Assembly (NCBI RefSeq): GCF_016612995.1
Contig: NZ_JAEOAH010000011.1
Span: 23,287 to 87,286, forward strand
Origin: Viridibacillus soli
GTDB taxonomy: Bacteria; Bacillota; Bacilli; Bacillales_A; Planococcaceae
Direction: 5' to 3'
DNA: 64,000 nucleotides
Shown here: one piece after another, positions 35,253-44,534 of the stretch
How the letters are laid out: each line of letters begins with the position of its first letter
How positions within the stretch are numbered: the stretch's first letter is position 1
The notes under the pieces: model-generated
What the model saw: the letters and a program-made list of their open reading frames with translations, nothing else
What the model was told of the DNA's origin: nothing
Database searches by the model: none
Program-made: the position numbers and the translations under genes

Positions 35253-36115
35253 AAAATGTCTCTTACAAATATCCAAGTCTTTCAAATGACAGCTGGGAAA
35301 GCATACGAGAACTAAATTGTATGTTTGAAACGGGAAAATGGTTATCCGTAATTGGCCAAACAGGCTCAGGGAAATCTACTTTAATGAAACTATTAAAAGG
35401 ATTAATAGCTCCTACGGCTGGAAGATTATTAATCAATGGACAAGAAAATAAGCTTTCTAAAAAGGGCAATGCCCAAATTATTCAAGAGGTTGGACTGGTG
35501 TTTCAGTATCCCGAACATCAATTATTTGAAACAACTGTCTTGAAAGATTTAGCATTTGGACCTAAAAATCAAGGCGTGAAGAAGGAAGAAATCAATGACA
35601 GAACAAAGGTTATTATAGAGCTAGTTGGTTTATCCGAAGCGTATTTTGACAAGGCACCATTTGAATTAAGCGGTGGTGAAAAAAGACGAGTGGCAATTGC
35701 AACAGTGCTAATGATGAATCCGGAAGTATTGATTTTGGATGAACCTACAGCTGGTCTAGATCCACAAGGAAGTAAGCTGATTTTACAATTAGTCCATGAT
35801 TGGCAAAAAGCTGGAGGTGGACAGCGTACCGTCATATTCGTAACACACCAAATGAATGAAGTTGCCGAGTATTCGGATGAAGTACTCGTTATGAATGACG
35901 GTGAGATAGTCTTTCAAGAGAATCCAATCGCGCTTTTTCGAGAGCATGATCATGAATTAAAGGCATTTGGGTTAGATATACCTGACTCTGTAAAACTTCT
36001 GAAATTATTTGAGCATCGTTTTGGTAAACGTATTGAAGTACATTCATTACAGGAAGAAGTTGTTCTAGAAGAGGTTGTAGCATATTTTACGAAACAAGGG
36101 GATGACCTTTTGTGA
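35237..36115 (+). CDS. ecfA2: EcfA2, energy-coupling factor ATPase
   Basis: 292 residues, second ATPase of the ECF module. Walker A GQTGSGKS, Q-loop VFQYPEHQLFE (typical of EcfA2), signature LSGGEKRR, Walker B LILDEPTAGLD. The ATG lies inside ecfA1 and the stop overlaps the ecfT start by 4 bases, so the three proteins are translationally coupled and made in fixed ratio. Confidence 0.92.
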   Translation: MDIKLENVSYKYPSLSNDSWESIRELNCMFETGKWLSVIGQTGSGKSTLMKLLKGLIAPTAGRLLINGQENKLSKKGNAQIIQEVGLVFQYPEHQLFETTVLKDLAFGPKNQGVKKEEINDRTKVIIELVGLSEAYFDKAPFELSGGEKRRVAIATVLMMNPEVLILDEPTAGLDPQGSKLILQLVHDWQKAGGGQRTVIFVTHQMNEVAEYSDEVLVMNDGEIVFQENPIALFREHDHELKAFGLDIPDSVKLLKLFEHRFGKRIEVHSLQEEVVLEEVVAYFTKQGDDLL

Positions 36116-36918
36116 TTGAAAATGTGCTAGTTGGACAGTTTGTTGAAACATCTTCTGTTTTCCATCGTTTAGACCCTCGCTCGAAATTAATAAGCATATT
36201 TTGTATTGTCATCGCATTCTTTTTAATCGATAACGCTGCAGGTTATCTGTTAGCAGGCCTCTTTGTATTTGGCTGTATTACGTTGTCACATATTCCGTGG
36301 CGCATTTTCTTAAAGGGCTTAAAGCCAATATTATTTATTCTCTCATTTACGATTGTTTATCATATTTTGTTTACAAAAGGAGAGAACTTGCTTTTTCATT
36401 ACGGCATTTTGTCTATATATATTGAAGGAATTATTAGTGGAAGTCGTTTAGTAGTGCGTATTATTTTGCTCGTATTAATAACCTCGCTATTAACCTTAAC
36501 TACAAAACCACTTGAGTTAGCTTATGGCTTCGAAGTACTTTGCAAACCGCTGAAAAAACTACGTTTTCCAGTTGAGCAATTTTCTTTAATGCTAGCTATT
36601 ACATTGCGTTTTATCCCAACAATTGTAATGGAGTTAGACAAAATTATTGAAGCACAAAAAGCTAGAGGCGTTAATTTTGAAGATAAATCACTTATGAAAA
36701 AGGTATTAAGTTATATACCGATTATCGTGCCACTTTTATTTACATCAATTAATAGAGCAGAAAACTTAGCGAATGCCATTGATGCAAGAGCTTATGGCGA
36801 TGGCAGTGGACGCACGCGGTATAAGACATTGCGATTTGAAACCCGTGATTATATAGCGATGAGTATTAGCCTTTTTATGGTAGGGACTTTTTTAATATTG
36901 AAGATGCTAGGAGGTTAA
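36112..36918 (+). CDS. ecfT: EcfT, energy-coupling factor transmembrane protein
   Basis: 268-residue membrane scaffold that joins the two ATPases to the S-component. GTG start overlapping the ecfA2 stop, with AAGGGG ahead. About five to six helices; the two Ala-Arg-Gly type coupling motifs appear as AQKARG and DARAYG. With BioY2 in the same cluster this gives a full biotin ECF transporter. Confidence 0.92.
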   Translation: MIENVLVGQFVETSSVFHRLDPRSKLISIFCIVIAFFLIDNAAGYLLAGLFVFGCITLSHIPWRIFLKGLKPILFILSFTIVYHILFTKGENLLFHYGILSIYIEGIISGSRLVVRIILLVLITSLLTLTTKPLELAYGFEVLCKPLKKLRFPVEQFSLMLAITLRFIPTIVMELDKIIEAQKARGVNFEDKSLMKKVLSYIPIIVPLLFTSINRAENLANAIDARAYGDGSGRTRYKTLRFETRDYIAMSISLFMVGTFLILKMLGG

Positions 36919-36921
36919 TAG

Positions 36922-37233
36922 GTGAAAGTATATGGAATGGTAGTTGATAATGAAACACGCTGTCTGCATTATCATACTCAAAAAGATATTGTAGCCTTGA
37001 AATTTAAGTGTTGCGATAAATACTATCCTTGTTTTGAATGCCATGCTGCATGTGAAGATCATATGCCGGAAGTTTGGTCAAAGAATGAATGGGCTGAGTT
37101 AGCGATTCTCTGTGGTGTCTGTGACAAAGAGCATACGATTGCGGAATATGTTGGGACGAATCATTGTTTACAATGTGGATCTGCATTTAACGAGCGCTGT
37201 GAGGCACATTATCATTTATATTTTGAAGTGTAA
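36922..37233 (+). CDS. CHY zinc-finger protein
   Basis: 103 residues, GTG start three bases after ecfT, whose end supplies GGAGG. Cys/His pairs in CLHYH, CCDKYYPCFECH, CEDH, CGVC and CLQCGSAFNERCEAHYH match the CHY zinc-finger domain, able to bind several zinc ions. Its role in a biotin/acyl-CoA cluster is unknown; it may simply be last in the transcript. Confidence 0.85.
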   Translation: MKVYGMVVDNETRCLHYHTQKDIVALKFKCCDKYYPCFECHAACEDHMPEVWSKNEWAELAILCGVCDKEHTIAEYVGTNHCLQCGSAFNERCEAHYHLYFEV

Positions 37234-37234
37234 G

Positions 37235-37261
37235 AGAATCGAATTTTTCGGTTCTTTTTTT
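37235..37261 (+). terminator. Terminator of the bioY2-ecf-CHY cluster
   Basis: AGAATCGAA (37235-37243) pairs with TTCGGTTCT (37247-37255) and runs into seven Ts; it starts right after the CHY stop. Confidence 0.75.
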
Positions 37262-37327
37262 ATTTTAGATTCTTATTAAAACCAACTCTGCTTTCACATT
37301 ATATAGTGAATTTTTAAATGTATTTAA

Positions 37328-37528
37328 AGAAGTAGTTCTGAACAAACAATTGAAGAATATTTAAGACGGAATTTTGCAGCTAGAGCAACAACTAATCCTG
37401 AGCTTGTTCCAGAAGGTGTAAGTAGTTTATGGAATTCAGTTTGGTCCTATTTTCATCATACGCAACAATCCGATCAATGTACTCTTGAACTAGTTTACAG
37501 ACGTCATTTGCCGCTCTCAAGTAAATGA
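37328..37528 (+). pseudogene. Orphan coding fragment, unknown
   Basis: A 66-codon open stretch without start or ribosome site (contains EEYLRRNFAARATTNPELVP and SLWNSVWSYFHH). The composition looks like real protein, so it is probably the 3' end of a deleted gene. Family not recognised. Confidence 0.35.
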
Positions 37529-37578
37529 GCTAACTGAACCATCGTATCAATTATATTTTCCCTTTTCAAAGCTCTGGT

Positions 37579-37600
37579 CGTTAATATATATATATTAACG
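37579..37600. repeat. 22-bp perfect palindrome
   Basis: CGTTAATATATA followed by its exact complement, between two genes. It has no T-tract; it could be a protein-binding site or a cruciform-prone AT palindrome. Confidence 0.6.
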
Positions 37601-37795
37601 TTCTAATGCGTATAATCTCTCAAAACATCTACAAATTGAAAGCTATTTGATAAGTTGAAATAAAAAGGAACACTTGTTCTGGTATTGTGATTATGTTACA
37701 CTGAATTTACAATGAATTCTGTGTAATATTTTTCAATCACGACAATATCGATAGAGTGTTAAAATAGATAATACGATTTAAAAGGAGGAATTTTC

Positions 37796-38965
37796 ATGAA
37801 AATATTTCATACAGCTGATTGGCATTTAGGTAAGCTTGTTCAAGGGGTTTATATGACCGAAGATCAAGCATATATTTTACAGCAATTCTTAGCTGAAATT
37901 GACCAAGAACAGCCAGATGTCATAATTGTAGCCGGTGATTTATACGACAGAGCTGTACCTCCGACAGAAGCGGTCCGTTTGTTAGACGATATTTTCGAGG
38001 AAATTGTGTTGAAAAGGCATATACCGCTTATTAGCATTGCCGGAAATCATGACAGTCCAGGTCGTTTACATTTTGGTAGTCATTTAATGAAGGAAAGTGG
38101 TTTACATATAGTAGGGAATCTTGACGACAAGCTATCACCGGTCGTGCTAAACGATGAATTCGGAAAAGTGCATTTTCACCTAATTCCATATGCTGATCCG
38201 TCGCAAGTTCGATATGTGTTTAATGATGACTCCATCAAATCTCACCAATCTGCGATGAAACGTATAACAGATGAGTTGAAAAAGAAGATGGATCCAACGG
38301 TTAGACATGTCTTTGTTGGACATGCTTTTGTGACTTCTCATGGGCAAGAAGAGGAGAATACGAGTGAATCTGAACGACCTTTAGCAATCGGCGGTACTGA
38401 GTGCATTGATGCTGCACTTTTTGAGCCGTTTCATTACACCGCACTTGGACATCTACACCAAGCTCATTTCGTTTTAAATGAAACAATTCGTTACGCGGGT
38501 TCACCTTTGAAATATTCGATTTCTGAGGAAAATCATAAGAAAGGTTATTTAATCGTGGATTTAGCTGAAGATGGACAAGTGACAATCGAGAAAAAATTAC
38601 TACAGCCACGTAGAGATATGCGTACGGTAGAGGATCATTTAGATAATTTACTTAAAACAGAAGTAAGTGAAGACTATATTTATGTAAAATTACTTGACGA
38701 TGCACCGATCATCTCTCCAATGGAGAAAATTCGCACAGTTTTCCCAAATGCTATGCATGTGGAGCGCAAATTGATGAAACAAACAATAGATGGTACTGAG
38801 CAACTAACAACATCAAGGCAAAAAATGGACGACTTAACACTCTTTGAGGCGTTTTATAAGGAAATAGTAGGTGCAGAAGTAGAAGATGCAACAAAACAAC
38901 TATTCCAAGAAGTGTTACAAGAAGGCTTAGCGAAAGAACGTGAAGTAGGGAGCGATGTTAAATGA
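37796..38965 (+). CDS. sbcD: SbcD, exonuclease subunit (Mre11-like)
   Basis: Manganese-dependent nuclease subunit of SbcCD, which cleaves DNA hairpins and blocked ends. 389 residues with metal motifs FHTADWHLG (Asp8, His10), GDLYDR, AGNHDS and GHLHQ. AAAGGAGG precedes the ATG by seven bases; the stop overlaps sbcC by 4 bases. Confidence 0.95.
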   Translation: MKIFHTADWHLGKLVQGVYMTEDQAYILQQFLAEIDQEQPDVIIVAGDLYDRAVPPTEAVRLLDDIFEEIVLKRHIPLISIAGNHDSPGRLHFGSHLMKESGLHIVGNLDDKLSPVVLNDEFGKVHFHLIPYADPSQVRYVFNDDSIKSHQSAMKRITDELKKKMDPTVRHVFVGHAFVTSHGQEEENTSESERPLAIGGTECIDAALFEPFHYTALGHLHQAHFVLNETIRYAGSPLKYSISEENHKKGYLIVDLAEDGQVTIEKKLLQPRRDMRTVEDHLDNLLKTEVSEDYIYVKLLDDAPIISPMEKIRTVFPNAMHVERKLMKQTIDGTEQLTTSRQKMDDLTLFEAFYKEIVGAEVEDATKQLFQEVLQEGLAKEREVGSDVK

Positions 38966-41900
38966 AGCCAATTCAACTGAAAATGACCGCATTTGGTCCA
39001 TATAAAAAAACAGAAACAATTGATTTTCGAGAATTAGGCGAGCATCGCTTATTTGTTATTTCCGGTGCAACTGGTGCTGGAAAAACGACAATTTTTGATG
39101 GTATTAGCTTTGCATTGTATGGAAGTGCGAGCGGCGAGGATCGTGCAGATATTAAAGAAATACGAAGCGACTTCGCAGATGAAGATACACATACATCAGC
39201 AGAATTGATCTTTGAAATTCATAATAGACAGTATCGTGTTCTTCGCCAGCTAGCCCATCGTAAAAAGGGAAATAAAACTGCTACAGGCGAATCATTTGAA
39301 CTTGTCGAAATTCTTCCTACTGGAGAAAAGCCAGTAGTTGAATCTCAAAAAGTCGGTGAAATTAATAAAAAAATAGAAGATATTATCGGCCTATCGAAAG
39401 ATCAATTCAAACAAATTGTAATGCTACCTCAAGGCGAATTCCGTAAACTGTTAACATCTGAAACAGAAAATAAAGAAGCTATATTACGTAAAATTTTCAA
39501 AACAGAATCCTACCGACATATAGCAGATCAGCTTAAGGTGAAAAAGGATGAGGCTGATAAGCAATTACAACAGGCGAAAGCCGTCCGTGACTTACACACA
39601 AGTAAAATTGCAAGCACGCTCCCTAATAGGGAATCTAATCTTTTTCTGCTACTACAAACAAATCAATTTAATATGTACCAACTGATTGATGCGCTACAGG
39701 AAGAAATCATTTTTTATGAAAAGCAAATAGCAAAAGATGAAACTAACTATAAAGCTGTTGGAAAGCAACATGAAGATAAACAACGAGAACACTATGAAGC
39801 CATTACGTTAAATCAAAAGATAGAGTCATTTAAAGAGAAGGAACAAAAATTTCTCGCACTAAAACAGCAAGAACCACTTTTCTTAGAAAAAGAACGTGAA
39901 CTGGCAGCGGCTGAAAAGGCAAGCCATATTATACCGATTGAGCAGTATTACCGAGAGGCGAAGCAAACGATTTTGCAGAAGGAGGTAATTTTCGAAGAAG
40001 CTAAAAATGCAGAGCAAAAAATGAAGCTTCAACTAGAAGAAGTGAACGTTCAATTTACAGCTGAACAACAAAAAGAGACAGAGCGTAATGACAGTTTGAA
40101 AAAGGTCATGCAGCTACAATCTTTTGAACCTGTATTCAAAGAACTAGAAGAACAGAGTCAGCTAAAAGATAGATTACAGCATGAAGTTAATCAGCTACAA
40201 GCTGTATTTACCGAGCAAAGTCAGCTATATGAACTGCGATTGCAATCACTACAAGCGGTGGAAGAGCAGTCTGCAACACTTGAAACTACAATACATCCAT
40301 TAGATGAAAAGATAGAGCAGCTCGCACAACTGAAAGACCGCGCGCATGTTTACCATTCATGGTCTACGCAACAACAAAAGGTAATCGACTTAAAAGTAAA
40401 AGTGAATAAGCAAGAAAAAGAATTTAAAGATGCAGAACAAAAGGCGAAAGCTGAACAAGATAAGTGGGTTGCAAATCAAGCAAGTATTCTTGCAGCACAG
40501 TTAGTAGAAGGTGCCCCCTGTCCGGTTTGTGGTAGCACTGAGCATTCAACGATACATGAGGGAACGGCAGAAGTAATTGATGAGCGTCAATTAGAACAAG
40601 TTCGAAAGTATGCTTCAAATTTGGAGCAGCAATTCTTTGTAACAAACGGTCAGCTACAGGCTGAAATGGAGACATTTAAAGGGCTGGAAGAAAGTCTGCA
40701 AGAACTCAGTGTAACGATAGAACAAGGACCATTACTGACGGAGCGATATAAAGCATTATTCGCTAATGTTCAGCAATTAAAGAAAGAAAAAGAGCTATGG
40801 AATGAGTTAAAAGAGAAAACTAAAGCTCAAAAACAAGCTGTATCCGAATTCCAGATTCAATTGCAACAACTTGAAAAAAAATATCAACATCAATTAAATG
40901 CCTTGAACAATGCAGCGGCTATTTATGAAGAAAAACAAAAATCCATTCCGCAAAACATCACTTCGCTAAATCATTTATATCAATTAATAAATGAAGCGAT
41001 TCAGTTGAAAACACAATTAGCGGAAAACTGGACATTGGCACAACAGTGTATGCAACAAGCCAGTGAGCAAAATACAACGGCACAAGCAAATTTAAATCAT
41101 GCAACAACTGCTTTACTTGAGTCCAATAAATTACTTGAAAAAGCGCAAGAAGAGTTTAAACAAGCTGTTGAAAAAGCTGGGTTTGAAAAAGGGAAAGACT
41201 ATATAGCTGCTAGAAGAAATGAATCCGAATGCCAGCAATTAAAAGATGACTGTATGCAATATAAAAATACAGTGTATACACTAGCAATTCAAATCGAAGA
41301 AGAAAAAGAATATGTAGCGGGCAAAGAAGTAATTGACCTCGCTATATTGTTAGCTTCTGTGAATCAGCTGAAACATGCTTATGAAGTTGCATTTGAACAA
41401 TGGAATAACTCTAAAAAGCATCATCAAACAATCGTTCAACTGATCAATGATCTATCAGATATCAGTAAAAATATAGTTAATCTTGAGGCATCATGTGGCC
41501 GGATTATTGGTCTCTATGATTTACTTCGTGGTCAAAATAGTATGAAAATATCATTTGAGCGGTATGTTCAAATTGAGTATTTAGAACAAATTATTCATGC
41601 AGCAAATGAGCGTTTAAAACCGCTATCGAATGGTCAATTCAATTTAATTCGCAGTGATCGCCAAGAAGCAAGAGGTAAGCAAAGTGGATTAGGTTTAGAT
41701 GTATATGATGCCTATACTGGGCAAACTCGTGATGTGAAAACACTATCAGGAGGGGAAAAGTTCAATGCTTCACTATGTTTAGCGTTAGGCATGTCAGATG
41801 TTATTCAAAGTTTCCAAGGAAATATCCGAATCGATACGATGTTTATTGACGAAGGTTTTGGTACATTAGATGAGGAATCTTTAACAAAAGCGATTGATAC

Positions 41901-42039
41901 ACTGATTGATTTGCAAAAATCAGGGCGTATGATCGGCGTGATTTCACATGTCGCAGAACTTAAAGCAGCTATGCCGGCTATTTTAGAAGTGAAAAAATCA
42001 AAAGAGGGCCATAGTCATACTACATTCCATATTAAATAA
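38962..42039 (+). CDS. sbcC: SbcC, exonuclease subunit (Rad50-like ATPase)
   Basis: 1025-residue SMC-like ATPase partner of SbcD. The N-terminal Walker A is SGATGAGKTT; two very long Gln/Glu/Lys-rich coiled coils flank the zinc hook CPVC near residue 520; the C-terminus has signature LSGGEKF and Walker B MFIDEGFGTLD. ATG overlaps sbcD. Confidence 0.95.
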   Translation: MKPIQLKMTAFGPYKKTETIDFRELGEHRLFVISGATGAGKTTIFDGISFALYGSASGEDRADIKEIRSDFADEDTHTSAELIFEIHNRQYRVLRQLAHRKKGNKTATGESFELVEILPTGEKPVVESQKVGEINKKIEDIIGLSKDQFKQIVMLPQGEFRKLLTSETENKEAILRKIFKTESYRHIADQLKVKKDEADKQLQQAKAVRDLHTSKIASTLPNRESNLFLLLQTNQFNMYQLIDALQEEIIFYEKQIAKDETNYKAVGKQHEDKQREHYEAITLNQKIESFKEKEQKFLALKQQEPLFLEKERELAAAEKASHIIPIEQYYREAKQTILQKEVIFEEAKNAEQKMKLQLEEVNVQFTAEQQKETERNDSLKKVMQLQSFEPVFKELEEQSQLKDRLQHEVNQLQAVFTEQSQLYELRLQSLQAVEEQSATLETTIHPLDEKIEQLAQLKDRAHVYHSWSTQQQKVIDLKVKVNKQEKEFKDAEQKAKAEQDKWVANQASILAAQLVEGAPCPVCGSTEHSTIHEGTAEVIDERQLEQVRKYASNLEQQFFVTNGQLQAEMETFKGLEESLQELSVTIEQGPLLTERYKALFANVQQLKKEKELWNELKEKTKAQKQAVSEFQIQLQQLEKKYQHQLNALNNAAAIYEEKQKSIPQNITSLNHLYQLINEAIQLKTQLAENWTLAQQCMQQASEQNTTAQANLNHATTALLESNKLLEKAQEEFKQAVEKAGFEKGKDYIAARRNESECQQLKDDCMQYKNTVYTLAIQIEEEKEYVAGKEVIDLAILLASVNQLKHAYEVAFEQWNNSKKHHQTIVQLINDLSDISKNIVNLEASCGRIIGLYDLLRGQNSMKISFERYVQIEYLEQIIHAANERLKPLSNGQFNLIRSDRQEARGKQSGLGLDVYDAYTGQTRDVKTLSGGEKFNASLCLALGMSDVIQSFQGNIRIDTMFIDEGFGTLDEESLTKAIDTLIDLQKSGRMIGVISHVAELKAAMPAILEVKKSKEGHSHTTFHIK

Positions 42040-42253
42040 GGAATAGATCGGTGATTAATTTTTATGTGGAAAAGAACAGCTTGAAACCATAGGGAAGACT
42101 TCTTTTTGTGAATTGTGTTTTGATGATTTAATTTTACAAAAAAGGGTCTTTCTTTTTCTATTTATTCAGTTACACTCTCTAAACTAAAGGGCATTTGAAA
42201 AAATCATAAAAGAAATGTTATTTGTTTCAGTAATTTAAAATAATAATATGTAG
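42040..42253. other. Spacer with a possible decayed zinc-ribbon micro-gene
   Basis: GTG 42051 with AAGGA ahead reads MINFY; after a one-base shift the text is CGKEQLETIGKTSFCELCFD and then DLILQKR, a CxxC-like small protein. Without the shift the frame stops soon. Probably a remnant or chance; nothing else is seen here. Confidence 0.3.
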
Positions 42254-42282
42254 TTGTCAAATTAATTATAGGTTGTTATACT
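42254..42282 (+). promoter_or_regulatory. SigA promoter of the tetR gene
   Basis: TTGTCA (42254-42259), 17-bp spacer, TATACT (42277-42282). The operator at 42287 begins five bases after the -10 box. Confidence 0.8.
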
Positions 42283-42286
42283 TTTT

Positions 42287-42303
42287 ATTAACCAGCGGTC
42301 AAT
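42287..42303 (+). promoter_or_regulatory. TetR operator, copy 1
   Basis: 17-bp near-palindrome ATTAACCAGCGGTCAAT at the transcription start of the tetR gene. The same 17-mer with three changes lies at 42940-42956, which supports a shared regulator, presumably this TetR protein. Confidence 0.75.
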
Positions 42304-42318
42304 AAAAGGGGGGAGAAA

Positions 42319-42915
42319 ATGTCACCACGTAAACAATCATCACAAGAATTAACTAGGGAAATGATTATACATGAAGCACGTACTAAGTTTGTCGAAGAAG
42401 GTTTTCATCAAGTATCTATGCGAAGTATTGCAAAGGAACTGGATTGTAGTCATGGGGCAATCTATTATCATTTCAAAAACAAAGCCGAATTATTTTATGT
42501 TGTTTTGCAAGAGTATTTTTTGGAGCTAAATGGGATTATAGACGAGGTTGTTATTAACAGGGAAGAAAATTGTACTAAACTTTACAAATTGTTTATCAGC
42601 TTTATTGAATTTGGTTTAAACAATCAAAGTCAATATGAATCTATGTTCATGCTGAGAAACAGTGAAATAGATGTGTTGTCTCAAGAGGCAGCAAATTTTA
42701 GTTATCAAAAATTCGCTCAAGCTGTCCAAACCTTATCTAATAATACATTGTTAATTAAAGATATTTATGCTGTATTCATTTCTCTACATGGGTTTGTTGT
42801 CTTTTATCGAGGGTATGCTACCTGTTTTGAAGAAGTAAAAGATGCTGCATATGCACATGTAGATTTTTTAATCAAATCCTTAAGTTCAGAAAAAATCTCT
42901 AGATCTAATTTATAG
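42319..42915 (+). CDS. TetR-family transcriptional regulator
   Basis: 198 residues. The N-terminal helix-turn-helix is VSMRSIAKELDCSHGAIYYH; the rest is the helical ligand/dimer domain with no close family recognised. GGGGGGAG precedes the ATG. It probably represses itself and the next gene through the paired operators. The ligand is unknown. Confidence 0.9.
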   Translation: MSPRKQSSQELTREMIIHEARTKFVEEGFHQVSMRSIAKELDCSHGAIYYHFKNKAELFYVVLQEYFLELNGIIDEVVINREENCTKLYKLFISFIEFGLNNQSQYESMFMLRNSEIDVLSQEAANFSYQKFAQAVQTLSNNTLLIKDIYAVFISLHGFVVFYRGYATCFEEVKDAAYAHVDFLIKSLSSEKISRSNL

Positions 42916-42933
42916 ATCTAGAGAAAATTTTTC
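42893..42933 (+). terminator. Terminator overlapping the end of the tetR gene
   Basis: CTCTAGATCT (42897-42906) pairs perfectly with AGATCTAGAG (42914-42923), followed by AAAATTTTT. The stop codon lies in the stem. Confidence 0.7.
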
Positions 42934-42939
42934 ATTTTT

Positions 42940-42956
42940 ATTGACCAGTGGTTAAT
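42940..42956 (+). promoter_or_regulatory. TetR operator, copy 2
   Basis: ATTGACCAGTGGTTAAT, 14 of 17 matching copy 1, placed just before the ribosome site of the epimerase gene. Confidence 0.75.
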
Positions 42957-42974
42957 TAAAGGGAGGTAATATTT

Positions 42975-43913
42975 ATGAAAAAGGCATTAGTGGTAGGTGC
43001 GTCCGGCGGAATGGGTTATGCATTAGTTAGGGAATTAGTTTCTAGAAATATAGATATTATTGCATTTTCTAGAGATAAAGATAAGCTAGAATCTCTTTTT
43101 AAAGATCAATCCAAAGTGACCATCTTTTCAGGAGATGCTTTAAATGAAAGTGAATTGTTAGAGGCCGCAAAAGGTGTGGATGTTATTTTTCATGCAATTA
43201 GTTTTCCTTATCAAGAATGGGCTCAGAAACATCTTAAATGCTTAGATATAATGATAAAGGTTGCAGAATCACAACATGCAAAAATTGCATTTGTCGATAA
43301 TATTTATGCTTATGGAAGGCAACAGTCTAAACTGAAGGTAACAGAAGAAATGAGGAAGAACCCTCACACTAAAAAGGGGAAAATTCGTCTAGAGATGGAA
43401 AACAAATTAAAAAATTGTAATGTTCCAGCATTAATCGTCCATATGCCTGATTTATATGGACCAAATGCTGAAAATACTATACTTCATGAAACGATAAAAA
43501 ACATGGTTCATAATAAAAAAGTGAATTTTGTTGGAAATACGAAGGTGGCTAGAGAGTTTCTTTATACATACGATGGTGCCAGAGCAATGGTTGAATTGGC
43601 GGAACGCTCCGATACGTATAATAAAAACTGGAATATTCCCTCAACTCACCCTATTACAGGAGAAGAGTTGATCATGATAATTTGCCATGCAACTGGATAT
43701 ACAAAAAAGGTTCGGAGTATTTCGAAAGGAATGATTCGCTTCCTTGGAGTTTTTTCGCCTTTTATGAAAGAAATGGTGGAAATGATGTATTTAACAGAAA
43801 TCCCAGTCCTATTGAGTGGAGAAAAGTATGAAAAAGAAATTGGCTCTTTACCCAATACACCTTACAGCCAGGGAATACAAGAAACAATATTTTGGATGGA
43901 GGAAAGAGAATAA
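42975..43913 (+). CDS. NAD(P)-dependent epimerase/reductase (extended SDR)
   Basis: 312 residues with the Rossmann motif GASGGMGYALV, a short catalytic-type YAYGRQQSK segment (Tyr-x-x-x-Lys partly kept) and DLYGPN. AGGGAGG precedes the ATG. It shares an operator with the adjacent TetR gene, so it is probably induced by the compound that regulator senses, perhaps a reactive or toxic metabolite (inference). Confidence 0.85.
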   Translation: MKKALVVGASGGMGYALVRELVSRNIDIIAFSRDKDKLESLFKDQSKVTIFSGDALNESELLEAAKGVDVIFHAISFPYQEWAQKHLKCLDIMIKVAESQHAKIAFVDNIYAYGRQQSKLKVTEEMRKNPHTKKGKIRLEMENKLKNCNVPALIVHMPDLYGPNAENTILHETIKNMVHNKKVNFVGNTKVAREFLYTYDGARAMVELAERSDTYNKNWNIPSTHPITGEELIMIICHATGYTKKVRSISKGMIRFLGVFSPFMKEMVEMMYLTEIPVLLSGEKYEKEIGSLPNTPYSQGIQETIFWMEERE

Positions 43914-44534
43914 AAATATGAATTATAGCCTAGTAAGTAGAAAGGTTGCCAAACGGCTATAGGTCATGTTTCATTATAGTTAACCACGTTTTATAGACAA
44001 AATAGACCAGCCGCCTAAATCCGTGTTTATGTGTCAATTTAGGAGGTAATTTACCCTATTATTAAGCGCTATTTCGCTCGCTAATTATTTTACGATTGTT
44101 CCTTATTTTCCATAACATCATGAGCCGACACTAAATTATTTATTAGTGTCGGCTTTTAGTATTATAGATATTATAAAAGTAAGAAAATTCATTTTTAAAA
44201 ATACTTGTTAAGATTTTGTAATACAAAGATGCTGTTGATCATAATGACTTAATCAAAGGAGTTGCCAGCAATCAGAGTAGATTTTCGTTGATACGATAGT
44301 TTTTTTACTGAGTTAACCATAATATACCCTCCTATATTATAATGTTGGTTTCATTTTAAAAGGAAGATTATAACTGGTCATTGACTTAAATCAAGGGGCC
44401 AAATCATTTTGGTGTTTTACAATTATATACAGTAGTTGGTGCGGTGAACAGTACCATAAGTAAGTGAGGTTTGAAAAATTGTGAAATAATCCTCTTTTAA
44501 GGTATTATTTCAAACTAAATATTATTTTTTTATG
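43914..44534. other. Gene-free stretch
   Basis: About 620 bases with stops in all frames. It contains a terminator at 44123 and a smaller inverted repeat TGAAATAAT (44482-44490) with ATTATTTCA (44504-44512). No gene remnant recognised. Confidence 0.4.
44123..44158 (+). terminator. Terminator
   Basis: AGCCGACACTAA (44123-44134) pairs perfectly with TTAGTGTCGGCT (44143-44154) and ends in TTTT; about 210 bases after the epimerase gene. Confidence 0.8.
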
